From positions 5,828,001 through 5,892,000 of the forward strand of contig NZ_JQMJ01000004.1 of NCBI RefSeq assembly GCF_000744655.1: 64,000 nucleotides of DNA. The letters run 5' to 3'. Below the pieces are notes generated by a model. It made no database searches. It was not told the origin of the DNA and saw nothing but the letters and a program-made list of their open reading frames with translations. Shown piece after piece: positions 47,146 to 57,078 of this stretch. The translations under genes were made by a program, and so were the position numbers. Source of the DNA: Streptacidiphilus rugosus AM-16 (GTDB lineage: Bacteria; Actinomycetota; Actinomycetes; Streptomycetales; Streptomycetaceae). Position 1 is the first letter of the stretch. Each line of letters starts with the position of its first letter.

Positions 47146-49635
47146 ATGGCCCGCCGCAGTTCGCAGACCCCTCCGCCCGAGGACTTCGAGGAGCGCATCC
47201 TCGACATCGACGTGGTGGACGAGATGCAGGGCTCCTTTCTGGAGTACGCCTATTCGGTGATCTACTCCCGGGCGCTCCCCGACGCCAGGGACGGGCTCAA
47301 GCCCGTGCACCGCCGAGTCCTCTACCAGGCCAACGAGATGGGGCTGCGCCCCGAGCGCAGCCACGTCAAGAGCGCCCGCGTGGTGGGCGAGGTGATGGGC
47401 CGGCTGCACCCGCACGGCGACACGGCCATCTACGACACCATGGTGCGCATGGCCCAGCCGTTCTCGATGCGGCTTCCGCTGATCGACGGCCACGGCAACT
47501 TCGGGTCGCTCGGCAACGACGACCCGCCGGCCGCGATGCGGTACACCGAGGCCCGGCTGACCGCCGGCGCGATGGCGATGGTCGAGTCGATCGACGAGGA
47601 CACGGTCGACTTCTCGCCCAACTACGACGGCAGCGAGCAGGAGCCGCAGGTGCTCCCTGCGGCCTTCCCGAACCTGCTGGTCAACGGCGCCACCGGGATC
47701 GCGGTCGGCATGGCCACGAACATGCCGCCGCACAACCTGACCGAGGTGGTCGCCGCCGCGCGCCACCTGATCCGGCACCCGAACGCCGACCTGGACGCGC
47801 TGATGCGCTTCATCCCCGGCCCCGACCTGCCGACCGGCGGCATCGTCGCGGGTCTCGGCGGCATCAGGGACGCGTACGAGACGGGCCGCGGCACCTTCAA
47901 GATCCGTGCCAAGGTCACCGTCGAGGACGTCACCCCGCGCCGCAAGGGGCTGGTGGTCACCGAGCTGCCGTTCACCGTCGGCCCGGAGAAGGTCATCTCC
48001 AAGATCAAGGATCTGGTCGGCTCCAAGAAGATCCAGGGCATCGCCGACATCAAGGACCTGACGGACCGTGCGCACGGTCTGCGCCTGGTCATCGAGGTCA
48101 AGAACGGCTTCGTGCCGGAGGCGCTGCTGGAGCAGCTCTACAAGCTGACGCCGATGGAGGAGACCTTCGGCATCAACAACGTCGCCCTGGTCGACGGCCA
48201 GCCGCTGACGCTGGGCCTGAAGGAGCTGCTCGAGGTCTACGTCGACCACCGCTTCGAGGTGGTGCGCCGACGCAGCGACTTCCGCCGCCGCAAGCGTCAG
48301 GACCGGCTGCACCTGGTCGAGGGCCTGCTGATCGCGCTGATCGACATCGACGAGGTCATCGCGATCATTCGATCGAGCGACAACGCCGCCCAGGCGAAGG
48401 AGCGACTGATCGAGCGCTTCTCGCTCTCCGAGACGCAGACCGCCTACATCCTGGACACCCCGCTGCGCCGGCTCACCCGCTTCGACCGGGTCGAGCTGGA
48501 GGCCGAGCAGGACAAGCTGCACGCCGAGATCGCCGAGCTGACCGAGATCCTGGAGTCGGACACGGTCCTGCGCAAGGTCGTCTCCGACGAACTCGCCACC
48601 GTGTCGAAGAAGTTCGGCACCGAGCGCCGCACGGTGCTGCTGGAGGCGGGCGCGGTCGCCGCGGTCGCGGTGCCGCTGGAGGTCGCGGACGACCCGTGCC
48701 GGGTGATGCTCTCCTCGACCGGCCTGCTGGCCCGCACGGCCGACCTCGGCCCTGACGCCTCCGCCGACGCGGGTGGCGGGACGGACGGGGGCGGCCCCGA
48801 CGAGGGCGGCAAGCGGGCCCGCCACGACGTCGTCGTCTCCGCCGTGCCGGCCACGGCCCGCGGCCACATCGGTGTCGTGACCAGCATCGGCCGGGTGCTG
48901 CGGCTCCCCGTGATCGACCTGCCGCAGCTGCCGCCGAGCGCCCACGCGCCCGCGCTGGCGGGCGGCGCCAAGGTCGTCGAGTTCCTCAAGCTGGACGCGG
49001 GCGAGACGGCGCTGGCGCTGACCACGCTCGACGAGTCCTCGCCGGGGCTCGCGCTCGGCACCGAGCAGGGCGTCGTCAAGCGCGTCGTGCCGGACTGGCC
49101 GGACAACAAGGACGAGTTCGAGGTCATCACGCTGAAGGACGGCGACAAGGTCGTCGGCGCGGTCGAACTGCGCACCGGCGAGGAGGACTTGGTCTTCATC
49201 ACCGACGACGCCCAGCTGCTCCGCTACCCGGCGGGCCAGGTGCGCCCGCAGGGCCGCCCGGCCGCGGGCATGGCGGGTGTGAAGCTCACCGACAACGCGC
49301 GGGTCATCTCCTTCACGGCGGTGGATCCGGCCCAGGACGCGCTGGTGGTGACGGTCGCCGGGGCGACGGACGCCCTCGACGGGCTCGGCCAGGGGACGGC
49401 CAAGGCCACGCCCTTCGAGCAGTACCCGCGCAAGGGACGCGCCACGGGCGGCGTGCGCTGCCAGCGCTTCCTCAAGGGCGAGGACCGACTGGTCTTCGCG
49501 TGGGCCGGCCCGACGCCCGCCCGCGCGGCGACGGCCAACGGCTCGCCCGCGGAGCTGCCGCACCGCGACCCGCGCCGTGACGGGTCCGGCGTCCCGCTGG
49601 CGAAGGAGATCTCGGCGGTGGCCGGCCCGGTGTAG
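47146..49635 (+). CDS. parC: DNA topoisomerase IV subunit A
   Basis: An 829-residue type II topoisomerase subunit that cuts and rejoins DNA to decatenate daughter chromosomes, working with ParE. The catalytic tyrosine is Tyr133 in [10 protein letters not shown]. The winged-helix start [20 protein letters not shown], tower and coiled coil (about 370-500) and a C-terminal beta-pinwheel with degenerate repeats follow. The DNA gyrase GyrA box is not seen, favouring ParC over GyrA. ATG 47146 is preceded by GGGAG. A Gly/Asp-rich insertion (about 542-562) lies in the C-terminal domain. ParE is at the right edge of the window. Confidence 0.92.
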   Translation: MARRSSQTPPPEDFEERILDIDVVDEMQGSFLEYAYSVIYSRALPDARDGLKPVHRRVLYQANEMGLRPERSHVKSARVVGEVMGRLHPHGDTAIYDTMVRMAQPFSMRLPLIDGHGNFGSLGNDDPPAAMRYTEARLTAGAMAMVESIDEDTVDFSPNYDGSEQEPQVLPAAFPNLLVNGATGIAVGMATNMPPHNLTEVVAAARHLIRHPNADLDALMRFIPGPDLPTGGIVAGLGGIRDAYETGRGTFKIRAKVTVEDVTPRRKGLVVTELPFTVGPEKVISKIKDLVGSKKIQGIADIKDLTDRAHGLRLVIEVKNGFVPEALLEQLYKLTPMEETFGINNVALVDGQPLTLGLKELLEVYVDHRFEVVRRRSDFRRRKRQDRLHLVEGLLIALIDIDEVIAIIRSSDNAAQAKERLIERFSLSETQTAYILDTPLRRLTRFDRVELEAEQDKLHAEIAELTEILESDTVLRKVVSDELATVSKKFGTERRTVLLEAGAVAAVAVPLEVADDPCRVMLSSTGLLARTADLGPDASADAGGGTDGGGPDEGGKRARHDVVVSAVPATARGHIGVVTSIGRVLRLPVIDLPQLPPSAHAPALAGGAKVVEFLKLDAGETALALTTLDESSPGLALGTEQGVVKRVVPDWPDNKDEFEVITLKDGDKVVGAVELRTGEEDLVFITDDAQLLRYPAGQVRPQGRPAAGMAGVKLTDNARVISFTAVDPAQDALVVTVAGATDALDGLGQGTAKATPFEQYPRKGRATGGVRCQRFLKGEDRLVFAWAGPTPARAATANGSPAELPHRDPRRDGSGVPLAKEISAVAGPV

Positions 49636-49669
49636 CGAGCGGCCGGGGCCGCAGGGCCATCCCGAAGTA

Positions 49670-49713
49670 CGCCGTGCGGCGCGGGACCTCCCGCGCCGCA
49701 CGGCGTTTCCTTT
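49670..49713 (+). terminator. Terminator of parC
   Basis: A perfect 16-bp stem (49670-49685 with 49690-49705), 4-nt loop and the run TTTCCTTTC make a strong intrinsic terminator 34 bp after the parC stop. Confidence 0.92.
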
Positions 49714-49856
49714 CCCACGCGGCGACGGACGGCGTCGGCCACCCGCGTCCCGGTCCGAGGGCGCGCCTGCGTGCACGGGGCGCCGGCCCGGGGCCCGCCC
49801 CGGCTCCGAACGCCGTGGCCCGAGCGTCGGCCCCGGCCTCCCGCCCGGCCCCGGCC

Positions 49857-51578
49857 TCAGCCCGCGAGCGGATTGGGCAGCGGCGTGTAGGCGGAGTCGC
49901 CGCCGTCCGCGTCGAGCCAGCGCAGCAGCAGATTGGTCTTGCCGGGGATGTGCGGGACGGACAGCAACTCCCGGTAGTCCGACAGGATCTGACGTGCCGC
50001 CGGCCACAGCTCCGGGGTCAGCGCCGGGTGCCGCGCGCCGACGGCGCCGGCGATCTCCAGCAGGTTGTTGACCACCAGGCAGTACAGCAGCCGGTCCCTG
50101 CCCTTCTCGGCGCTGACGCCCGGCGTCGGCACGTCAGAGCCGAAGCGTGCCAACAGCGCCGCGTGCCGGTCCGCGGTCAGCTTGACGCCCTCGTGGTCAC
50201 GGAAGAGCACCTGCCCCGGCTGCCCCTGCTCGTCGACGGCCACCAGGACGTTCTGCAGGTGGCACTCCAGCACCACGCCGTGCTCGCGCAGCGCCTCCAG
50301 CGCGGGCCTCGCGAGCAGTTCGACGTAGCGGCGCCACCAGGCGAGGGCCTGGTCGGGGCCGAGCGCGTCCAGCGGATTGCCGGGGAAGCCCTCGCTGACC
50401 CCGGCGGCGAGCAGCGGCGTCAGCCCCGGCCGCACCCGTCGGCCGAAGCCCTGGCGCTGCAGCACCGCATAGGCCTCCCAGCCGTCCTCGCCGTGACCGG
50501 CGAGCGTGCGGTAGCCCTGGTCGGCGAAGATCAGCGGGGCGATCGGCAGGGACGCGAGCACCTCGTCCACGGGCTGCAACCAGCGCAGGTCGCGAAGCCA
50601 GAGGCGGCGGATGTCGTTGGTGATCCGCACCTCCAGGCTGAACTTGAGCGCCAGGTCCGCGTCGGGGAGGTAGACGGTGCGCAGCGAGGAGGTCGCCCAG
50701 GCCTGCTCCTCGGTCTCGCCGAGGAGCAGGAGGCTGCCGTCCGCCAGCGCCGCCGCGTGCTGCCGTGCCGGGCCGGGTTCCGCGCCGAGCAACGCCAGCT
50801 GCCACGGGTGCGCCGGCAGCACCCGGTAGCCTGGCGGCGCGGCGTTGCCCCAGAGCGCGTCGATCGCCCCGGTCGAGCCCTCTCCACCCAGGAGATCCTC
50901 CCGGACGCCGAGCAGCGTGAGCGGATAGTGAGCACCGGCCTCGGCCGCGTACGGCAGCCAGCCGACCGGGACTCCCCCGCCGCGGGTCTTCGCCGCCGGG
51001 TGGTAGCGGTGTCCGGCCAGCAACGCCTGCTCGGAGCGCAGGTACAGGTCGTCGACGGGCTTCTCGTCCCGCGCCGCGGCCGCCTCCCTGGCCGCGAGCA
51101 GCGCGGCGACCACGTCCCTGCTGTCGCGGATCTCCGCGCCCAGGGTGGGGTTGTCGACGCCGGTGCGCGCGCGGGCCTCCTCCTCGACCAGGCCGACCAG
51201 GGCGTCGAGGCCGTCGGCCGGCTCGATCGGGTCGCCGTCGAGGTTCAGCGGCGGTTGCGGCCAGCGTCCGTGGCCGACGGTGAGGGTTCGGCCGGTTCCG
51301 GTGAGCCGGTAGCCGGGCGCGCCGCAGGGACGGGGCTCGGCCAGCTCCCTGACCAGGCAGTTGAGCAGCGCGGTCGCCGCCGTCGCCTCCTCGGGCCGCC
51401 AGCCGGCCCAGGCCCGCTCCACCCCGGTCCCCCAGGACGCTCCGCTGCCCCCGAGCGCCCCGGACCCTGCCGCCGTGACGGACCCGGCCGTCGTCGCCGA
51501 ACCTGCCGTCGTGGCGGACCCTGCCGTCGCCCTCCCCGTGGGGTGCCCCTGGACCTCCGTGGCTGCCTTCTCGTCCAT
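49857..51578 (-). CDS. IucA/IucC-family (NIS) siderophore synthetase
   Basis: A 573-residue adenylating ligase that condenses a carboxylate (citrate or its derivative, or succinyl-type unit) with an amine in NRPS-independent siderophore assembly. Family motifs include GHRYHPAAKTRGG (about 187-199), RVLPAHPWQLALLG, LALKFSLEVRITNDIRRL and GVVLECHLQNVLVAVDE with RDHEGVK (FhuF-like C-terminal). The N-terminus carries an unusual Ala-Gly-Ser-Thr repeat (GSATTAGSATTAGSV, about 16-30). ATG at 51578 has GGAGG. Divergent from a second synthetase with 106 bp between. Confidence 0.9.
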   Translation of the reverse strand: MDEKAATEVQGHPTGRATAGSATTAGSATTAGSVTAAGSGALGGSGASWGTGVERAWAGWRPEEATAATALLNCLVRELAEPRPCGAPGYRLTGTGRTLTVGHGRWPQPPLNLDGDPIEPADGLDALVGLVEEEARARTGVDNPTLGAEIRDSRDVVAALLAAREAAAARDEKPVDDLYLRSEQALLAGHRYHPAAKTRGGGVPVGWLPYAAEAGAHYPLTLLGVREDLLGGEGSTGAIDALWGNAAPPGYRVLPAHPWQLALLGAEPGPARQHAAALADGSLLLLGETEEQAWATSSLRTVYLPDADLALKFSLEVRITNDIRRLWLRDLRWLQPVDEVLASLPIAPLIFADQGYRTLAGHGEDGWEAYAVLQRQGFGRRVRPGLTPLLAAGVSEGFPGNPLDALGPDQALAWWRRYVELLARPALEALREHGVVLECHLQNVLVAVDEQGQPGQVLFRDHEGVKLTADRHAALLARFGSDVPTPGVSAEKGRDRLLYCLVVNNLLEIAGAVGARHPALTPELWPAARQILSDYRELLSVPHIPGKTNLLLRWLDADGGDSAYTPLPNPLAG

Positions 51579-51602
51579 GCCCGCCTCCGCACCGCCGCCG
51601 CG

Positions 51603-51684
51603 CGGGGACGGTTTGTCCCCGTGAATCCGACAGACGATGATCTGTCCAGACGCATCCTCTCCCAATCCGGGGTAACTCACCTTC
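51603..51684. promoter_or_regulatory. Divergent regulatory region of the two NIS synthetases
   Basis: It holds a palindrome (CGGGGAC/GTCCCCG, 51603-51621), a second one (GACAGA/TCTGTC, 51629-51646) and a weak iron-box-like element (51666-51684). The last includes the full half-site CTCACCT but matches only 10 of 19 bases of the DmdR1 consensus, and it abuts the ATG of the plus-strand gene. Iron repression is expected for NIS genes. Confidence 0.4.
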
Positions 51685-53421
51685 ATGCGCGCCACGGACT
51701 CCACACCCGCTCCGCCGTCCGCCTCCCCGCCGTTCGCCCGCCCCGCCGAGATCGCCTTCGCCGCCGAACTGCACCGCGTCCGCCCGGCCCTCGACGCCGC
51801 CTTCGCCGCCGAACTTCCGGGAGCGCGCGCCGCCGTGCTCGCGCGGCTGTGGCGGGCGCTGCTGCTGGAGCCCCTGCCGCTCGACCCCGCCGACCGCGCC
51901 GCGCTGAGCGGCCCGGAGCGCCGCGCCCACGACATCGACGCTCCGGCTCCCGGCTACACGGTCAGCCTGCGAGGCGTCGGCTTCACCGATCCGGCCGCAC
52001 TGCTGCAGACGCTGCGGCTGCCGGGCTCGGCGACGCTGCTGGCGGAGATCGAGCACAGCGTCGTCTCCCTGGCCCTGTCGCGGGCCGGAGCACGGGCGGG
52101 CGCGCGCGGTGGGGTGACGCCGGCCCCGCTCGGCGGGATCGACGGAGTCGACCTGCTCGGCACGCTCGAGGACGCCGAACGCTCCGTCGTCGACGGTCAT
52201 CCGTACCACCCCTGCTGCCGCAGCCGCCCCGGCTTCTCCGTGGCCGACCAGCTGGCCTTCGCGCCCGAGCACGGCGCGGACGTCGAGCTGGAACTGCTGC
52301 GACTGCCGCTGGAGCGGGCGCTGCTGGTGGGCGACTGGCCCGCGCGCCTGCGGGAGGACGGCCATGTGCTGCTCCCGGTCCACCCCTGGCAGGCACGCGA
52401 GGTCCTGCCCGCGCTCGGCCTCGCGACCACGGCCGCCATGCCCGGGGCCCCGGCCGGAACCCAGGCCGGAGCCCTGTCCGGAGCCGCAGCCGGAGCCCGG
52501 GCCGTCTGCTGCCCGGAGCGCGTGACGGCCGCGCCCCTGATGTCCGTCCGCACCCTCGCGCCGGTCGACGGCGGCCCGCACCTGAAGACCTCGCTGTCGC
52601 TGCGGATGACCTCCGCCGTCCGCGACATCTCCGGGGCCTCGGTCCGCAACGCCATGGCCGTCTCAGGGCTGCTGGAGGCCGTCGTGGCGCGACTCGACGG
52701 CAGCCTCACCGTGACCAGGAACCTGGCCGCCTGCGCCGCCCTGGTCGACGGCGAGCCCAGCCCCGACCTGGCGGCGATCGTGCGCGAGTCCCCCGCGCTG
52801 GGCCTCGCGGTCGGCGAGCGCGTGGTCCCGCTCGCGGCGCTGGCGGCCCACCCGGTCAAGACCGTGGACGCGGCCGCCTGGCTCGCCGGCTTCGCCCGGC
52901 TGACCTGGCCGCCCCTGCTGCGCCTGCTGGACTGGGGCGTCGCGTTGGAGGCGCACGGACAGAACCTGCTGCTGGTGCTGGACGAGACCGACCGGCCGGT
53001 CCGCCTGGTCTACCGGGACCTGGCGGACATCCGGGTGAGCCCGCGCAGGCTCGCACGGGCCGGGATCGCCCATCCGGCGGTCGGCGGGCACGTGGTCGAC
53101 GACGATCCCGTGGTGCTGCGGCGCAAGCTGCTCGGCTCGCTGGTGGGGAGCGGCTTCGGGGGGCTGGTCTCCGGTTTCGGCGGCGGCGACCGCAGGGAGG
53201 AGGCCCGGCTGTGGGACGCCGTGGCCGCCGAGGCACGGCGGGCCGCCGAGCTGCTGCTCACCGACGGTGAGGACCGGCGGGCGCTGCTGGCGGAGCCCTT
53301 GCCGGTCAAGGCGCTCACGCTGATGCGGCTCGACGGCCTCCCCGGTGGTCCGGTCGGCGACCGCTGGACCACGGTGACCAACCCGCTCGCCACATCCGAT
53401 AGTCACAGTCGAGGCTGGTAA
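51685..53421 (+). CDS. IucA/IucC-family (NIS) siderophore synthetase
   Basis: A 578-residue paralogue of the divergent synthetase. The ATP and substrate motifs are recognisable in DGHPYHPCCRSRPG (about 171-184), VLLPVHPWQAREVLP, HLKTSLSLRMTSAVRDISG and GVALEAHGQNLLLVLDE with YRDLADIR. An Ala/Gly-rich insertion (about 252-273) interrupts the middle domain. It would act sequentially with the partner enzyme. No decarboxylase, monooxygenase or acyltransferase for the usual hydroxamate building block is nearby. ATG at 51685 has a weak ribosome site. Followed by an iron-box-like site over the stop. Confidence 0.88.
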   Translation: MRATDSTPAPPSASPPFARPAEIAFAAELHRVRPALDAAFAAELPGARAAVLARLWRALLLEPLPLDPADRAALSGPERRAHDIDAPAPGYTVSLRGVGFTDPAALLQTLRLPGSATLLAEIEHSVVSLALSRAGARAGARGGVTPAPLGGIDGVDLLGTLEDAERSVVDGHPYHPCCRSRPGFSVADQLAFAPEHGADVELELLRLPLERALLVGDWPARLREDGHVLLPVHPWQAREVLPALGLATTAAMPGAPAGTQAGALSGAAAGARAVCCPERVTAAPLMSVRTLAPVDGGPHLKTSLSLRMTSAVRDISGASVRNAMAVSGLLEAVVARLDGSLTVTRNLAACAALVDGEPSPDLAAIVRESPALGLAVGERVVPLAALAAHPVKTVDAAAWLAGFARLTWPPLLRLLDWGVALEAHGQNLLLVLDETDRPVRLVYRDLADIRVSPRRLARAGIAHPAVGGHVVDDDPVVLRRKLLGSLVGSGFGGLVSGFGGGDRREEARLWDAVAAEARRAAELLLTDGEDRRALLAEPLPVKALTLMRLDGLPGGPVGDRWTTVTNPLATSDSHSRGW

Positions 53422-53432
53422 GGCTACCCTTG
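53414..53432. promoter_or_regulatory. Iron box (DmdR/IdeR-like) before the sucrase/ferredoxin-like gene
   Basis: GCTGGTAAGGCTACCCTTG matches 12 of 19 positions of TTAGGTTAGGCTAACCTAA, with 12 of the 14 central bases correct. It overlaps the stop of the NIS gene and ends 5 bp before the next start codon. Confidence 0.65.
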
Positions 53433-53437
53433 CCAGC

Positions 53438-54430
53438 GTGAGCATCTGTACGACTGTGTCACGGGAGTTGACGGAGCCCCTGGCGGGCACCGCGCCCCGG
53501 GCTGCCGCCTGGCTGGTGATCGAGCAGTCCGGCCCCTGGGGACCGCGGGCGGTCACGGAGAGCCACTTCCACCCGGACCTCGGCCGCGCCCTGCAGCGCA
53601 AGGCCCGGGGCACCGGGGTGGAGATCGCGCTGATCCGCCGGCCCGGCAAGCACGCCGACCGCCCGCCGACCGGGGAGCGCACCGTGTTTCTCGCGCACAC
53701 CGGGCTCGCCCGCCCGGCGGGCGCGGCGCCGGGTTCGACGGCCGGCGGCTGGGTCCGCGAGGCGCGCCTGGCCGATCCTGCGGAGCTGCTCGACCTGGAC
53801 TTCGCCGCGACGGGCGCCGGTGTGGAGCCCGCCTTCGGCGAACGCTACGAGGGCGACCCGCTCGCGCTGGTCTGCACGAACGGTCGGCGCGACCGTTGCT
53901 GCGCGCTGCTGGGGCGTCCCCTCGCCGCCGAACTCGCCGCGGCCGGTCACGCCCAGGTCTGGGAGGTCACCCACCTCGGCGGCCACCGTTTCTCGCCCAC
54001 CATGCTGGTGCTGCCGCACGGCTACGCCTACGGCCGGCTCTCCGCGCACACCGCCAAGGAGGTGCTGGAGGCCACCCGGGCGGGCCAGGTGATGCCGGAG
54101 TGGTGCCGCGGCCGGAGCTTCTGGGAGCGCCCGGGTCAGGCGGCCGAACTGGCGGTGCGCCGCGCCTACGCGGTGGAGGGCGTCGACGACCTGACGGTCG
54201 AGCAGGTCGCGGACCCGACCGGCCACCCCGAGGACGTGCCGGACGGCTGGACGGTCCGGGTCACCCACGTCGACGGGCGCGCCTGGCGAGCCAGGGTCCG
54301 CCGCACCGTCGCCGAGCCCGCTCGCCCGGAGAGCTGCCTGAAGGCCCCGACCCGTCCTGACCGTTTCGACGTGGTCACCCTGGAGCCGCTGCACGGCGCG
54401 TTCGCGTCGGGCGGATGCCGTCAGGCGTAG
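53438..54430 (+). CDS. Sucrase/ferredoxin-like (thioredoxin-fold) protein, probable iron-siderophore-related
   Basis: A 330-residue Suc_Fer-like protein. It carries CTNGRRDRCCALLGRPLAAEL (about 148-168) and VTHLGGHRFSPTMLVLP, the family pattern of a thioredoxin-like [2Fe-2S] ferredoxin. The Cys ligands in CTNGRRDRCC and the GGHRF motif are clear. It lies 16 bp after a NIS synthetase with an iron-box-like sequence between, so reduction or handling of ferric siderophore is a plausible role (inference). GTG at 53438. No signal peptide or membrane segment. Confidence 0.78.
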   Translation: MSICTTVSRELTEPLAGTAPRAAAWLVIEQSGPWGPRAVTESHFHPDLGRALQRKARGTGVEIALIRRPGKHADRPPTGERTVFLAHTGLARPAGAAPGSTAGGWVREARLADPAELLDLDFAATGAGVEPAFGERYEGDPLALVCTNGRRDRCCALLGRPLAAELAAAGHAQVWEVTHLGGHRFSPTMLVLPHGYAYGRLSAHTAKEVLEATRAGQVMPEWCRGRSFWERPGQAAELAVRRAYAVEGVDDLTVEQVADPTGHPEDVPDGWTVRVTHVDGRAWRARVRRTVAEPARPESCLKAPTRPDRFDVVTLEPLHGAFASGGCRQA

Positions 54431-54455
54431 CGTCAGGCCGGAGAGCGGAGCAGGA

Positions 54456-55241
54456 TCAGGCGGTCGAGCGGTAGCGGTGCTCCGGGCGGCCGGTGGTGCC
54501 GTAGCGGAGCTCCAGCCGGGCCAGGCCCTCGCGGACCAGGTAGGACAGGTAGCGCTGCGCGGTCGCCCGTGAGACGCCGGTCAGTTCGGCGACCTCGGCG
54601 GCCGAGAGGTCACGCTTCGCCGTCCGCACGGCGTCCCGCACCAGAGCGAGCGTCGGCGCGGAGTGACCCTTGGCCGGTATCGACGGCAGCGGCGCGGAGC
54701 GGCCCGCGCTGAACAGGGCGTCGACGTCGGCCTGGTCGGTCTCCCCGCTGTGTCCGAGGGCCTCCATGCGTTGGCGCAGCTCGGCGTAGGCGGCGAGGCG
54801 CTGTTCGAGCGCGGCGAAGCCGAAGGGCTTGACCAGGTAGCCGACCGCGCCCAGCTGCATGGCCTCACGGACCGAGCTGAGGTCGCGGGCGGCCGTGATC
54901 ATGATCGCGTCCGGGCGGGAGGCGGGCGCGCCCGGGCCTTCCGGCGAGGGCCCTCCGCCCAGAGCGTCGCTGAGGGCGGGCGCGCCGACCTGCCCGGGCA
55001 CGGCCGGGGGGTGCGGGGCGGGCGGACCGGCGGCGAGACGGCGCAGCACGTCCAAGCCCGTGCCGTCCGGCAGGTAGACGTCGAGCAGCAGCAGATCGGG
55101 ACGGAGCGTCCGGACGCCCTCGAGCGCCGCGGCGACCGTCGCGACCTGTCCGACCACCTCGAAGCCCGGCACCTTGGCGACGTAGGCGGCGTGGATGCCG
55201 CTCACTCTGAAGTCGTCGTCCACCACGAGCGTCCTGATCAC
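54456..55241 (-). CDS. CitB/DcuR-type response regulator
   Basis: A 261-residue two-component regulator with a receiver domain (Asp54 in LLLLDVYLPDG, acidic pocket VVDDD at 7-10, later VKPF with the conserved Lys) and a C-terminal HTH (TAKRDLSAAEVAELTGVSRA, TAQRYLSYLVREGLARL) of the CitB family. A Pro/Gly/Ala-rich insertion of about 35 residues (about 70-108) separates strand 3 from strand 4 of the receiver. GTG at 55241 overlaps the kinase stop by 4 bp. Likely target: the symporter gene upstream. Confidence 0.88.
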   Translation of the reverse strand: MIRTLVVDDDFRVSGIHAAYVAKVPGFEVVGQVATVAAALEGVRTLRPDLLLLDVYLPDGTGLDVLRRLAAGPPAPHPPAVPGQVGAPALSDALGGGPSPEGPGAPASRPDAIMITAARDLSSVREAMQLGAVGYLVKPFGFAALEQRLAAYAELRQRMEALGHSGETDQADVDALFSAGRSAPLPSIPAKGHSAPTLALVRDAVRTAKRDLSAAEVAELTGVSRATAQRYLSYLVREGLARLELRYGTTGRPEHRYRSTA

Positions 55242-56893
55242 CAGCGGGTCCCTCCTCCGTCGAGTGCGAGCACCGGCGGCGCGGCGGTGAAGACCGCGCC
55301 GAGCGGGGCCGGATCGGAGTCCGGCAGCGGCAGCCGGACCGTGAAGACCGCTCCGGGGCCGGCGCTCACCACGATCTCGCCGCCGTGCCGGGTGACCAGG
55401 CGGTGCACCATGGCCAGGCCCAGCCCGCGGCGGGCGGTGCCGCGGTCCGGCCGGGTGGAGTACCCGTCCTCGAAGATGTGCGGCAGCGCCTCGTCCGGCA
55501 CCCCAGGACCAGTGTCCTGCACCCGGACCGTGATCGACCGGGGCGTTTCGGCGACCAGCAGCTGGACCTGCGCGGGCCGGCTCCCGGCGGCGGCGTCGAC
55601 GGCGTTGTCGAGCAGGTTGCCGACGACGGTGAGCAGTCGGCGCAGATGACCGGGGTCGGTGCCGAGCTTGGACTCCGGATCCAGGGTGAGCTCGACCCCG
55701 CGTTCGGCGGCGACCGTGCACTTGGCCACGATCAGGCCGACCATCAGCGAGTTCCCGATCCGCTCGCGGACCTCCTCGGCACGGGAACGGTCGGCCGAGG
55801 CCAGTTCGACGGCGTAGTCGAGTGCCTCCTGCTGCTCGCCGAGCTCCAGCAGCCCGGCGAGGGTGTGCATGCGGTTGGCGAACTCGTGCTGCTGCGCGCG
55901 GAGCGCGTCCGTGAGACCGCGCACCGAGTCCAGCTCCCGCAGCATGCCCACGATCTCGGTCCGGTCCCTGACCGTCACGACGGCGCCCAGCGCCCGGCCG
56001 TGCAGCACGACCGGCATCCGGTTGACGGCGAGGCAGTGGCTGTCGGTGAGGACATGGATCTCGTCGGGGCCGAGGTCACCGGCCAGCGCCCGCCGCAGGC
56101 GCCCGTCGGGAAGCAGCTCCTCCAGGCGCGAACCGAGCGCCGTGCCGAGCCCGAGCAGCCTCCTGGCCTCGTCGTTCACCACGCTGACCCGCCCGCTCGG
56201 GTCGAAGGCCAGCACGCCCTCGCGGATGCCGTGCAGCATGGCCTCGCGGTCCTGGAGCAGCCCGGCGATCTCCTCCAGCTCCAGGCCGAACGTGGTCCGC
56301 TTGAGCCGACGCGCCAGCGCGTATGAGGCGAGGACCCCGACGCCGAGAGCCGCGCCGATGTAGAGGGCGAAGACGGACAGCTCGCCGAACAGTTCTCGGG
56401 TGACCTGGCGCTCGTTGATGCCGACAGATACCTCGCCGATGATCCGGCCGGCGTCGTCCTTGAGCGGGGTGCGCGCGTTTGCGGAGCGACCGGTCGCACC
56501 GTTGTCGATCACCAGGTGATTTTGGCCGTCCAAGGCCACCACCGGTTCCTCGATCCGGACGCCGATCAACTGCGCGAGGGGGTGCGAGTGCCGCACCTTG
56601 TCCCGGTCGATCACGACCACGTAGGTCGCGTCCGCCGCCGCCCTGATGCTGCTCGCCGCTTCCTGCACCACTCCGCGTGGGCCTATGCCCGGGTCGCCGA
56701 GCTCCATGGCGGTGACGATCCGGGGATCCTCGGCGGCGATCTGCGCGATCGAGAGTGCCCGCTGCTCGTTCACCCTGTCGTACTCGTCCCGCTGGGCGAA
56801 GGCGAGCAGGACGAAGCCGATCACGCTGGTCACGGCCAGGATCAGCAGTTGACCGGCCAGGATCCGGGTGGAGAGCTTACGTCGGGCGAACAA
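55238..56893 (-). CDS. CitA/DcuS-type sensor histidine kinase
   Basis: A 551-residue membrane kinase. It has a first membrane segment (about 12-33), an extracytoplasmic PDC sensor domain (about 35-165, ADATYVVVIDRDKVRHSHP), a second segment (about 170-190), a PAS domain, a dimerisation helix with the phospho-His336 (AQQHEFANRMHTLAGLLELG) and an ATPase domain (LLDNAVDAA, DTGPGVP, GLGLAMV). Such sensors bind small carboxylates. TTG 56893 is favoured because GGAGG lies 5 bp before it; GTG 56905 is the alternative. Coupled to the response regulator by a 4-bp overlap. Confidence 0.88.
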   Translation of the reverse strand: MFARRKLSTRILAGQLLILAVTSVIGFVLLAFAQRDEYDRVNEQRALSIAQIAAEDPRIVTAMELGDPGIGPRGVVQEAASSIRAAADATYVVVIDRDKVRHSHPLAQLIGVRIEEPVVALDGQNHLVIDNGATGRSANARTPLKDDAGRIIGEVSVGINERQVTRELFGELSVFALYIGAALGVGVLASYALARRLKRTTFGLELEEIAGLLQDREAMLHGIREGVLAFDPSGRVSVVNDEARRLLGLGTALGSRLEELLPDGRLRRALAGDLGPDEIHVLTDSHCLAVNRMPVVLHGRALGAVVTVRDRTEIVGMLRELDSVRGLTDALRAQQHEFANRMHTLAGLLELGEQQEALDYAVELASADRSRAEEVRERIGNSLMVGLIVAKCTVAAERGVELTLDPESKLGTDPGHLRRLLTVVGNLLDNAVDAAAGSRPAQVQLLVAETPRSITVRVQDTGPGVPDEALPHIFEDGYSTRPDRGTARRGLGLAMVHRLVTRHGGEIVVSAGPGAVFTVRLPLPDSDPAPLGAVFTAAPPVLALDGGGTRW

Positions 56894-57078
56894 GACGGCC
56901 TCCACCGGGCATTCTGGGGCGAAAGCCCCGTTGCCACGCCCATGTCCCGGCGATTGTGCCTGGTGGGAGGCGCTTTGCCTACCCCTGTCACCATGCGCAG
57001 AATGCGCAGAACCGTGAGTAATGCACGAAAAGCCGAAGGGACTCACTCTTCGGGCACGAGAGGACTACGCTGGAATCG

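Noticed and set aside
49740-49856. Additional gene between parC and the NIS synthetase
   Set aside because: Open frames here are GC-driven, lack ribosome sites and read as Arg/Pro/Ala-rich filler; after the parC terminator I see nothing supported.
45571-50007. Very long minus-strand reading frame of about 1478 codons spanning parC
   Set aside because: Its first two thirds are antisense to parC and show low-complexity, codon-biased translation; only the 3' part (45571-46902) is the real M16 peptidase.
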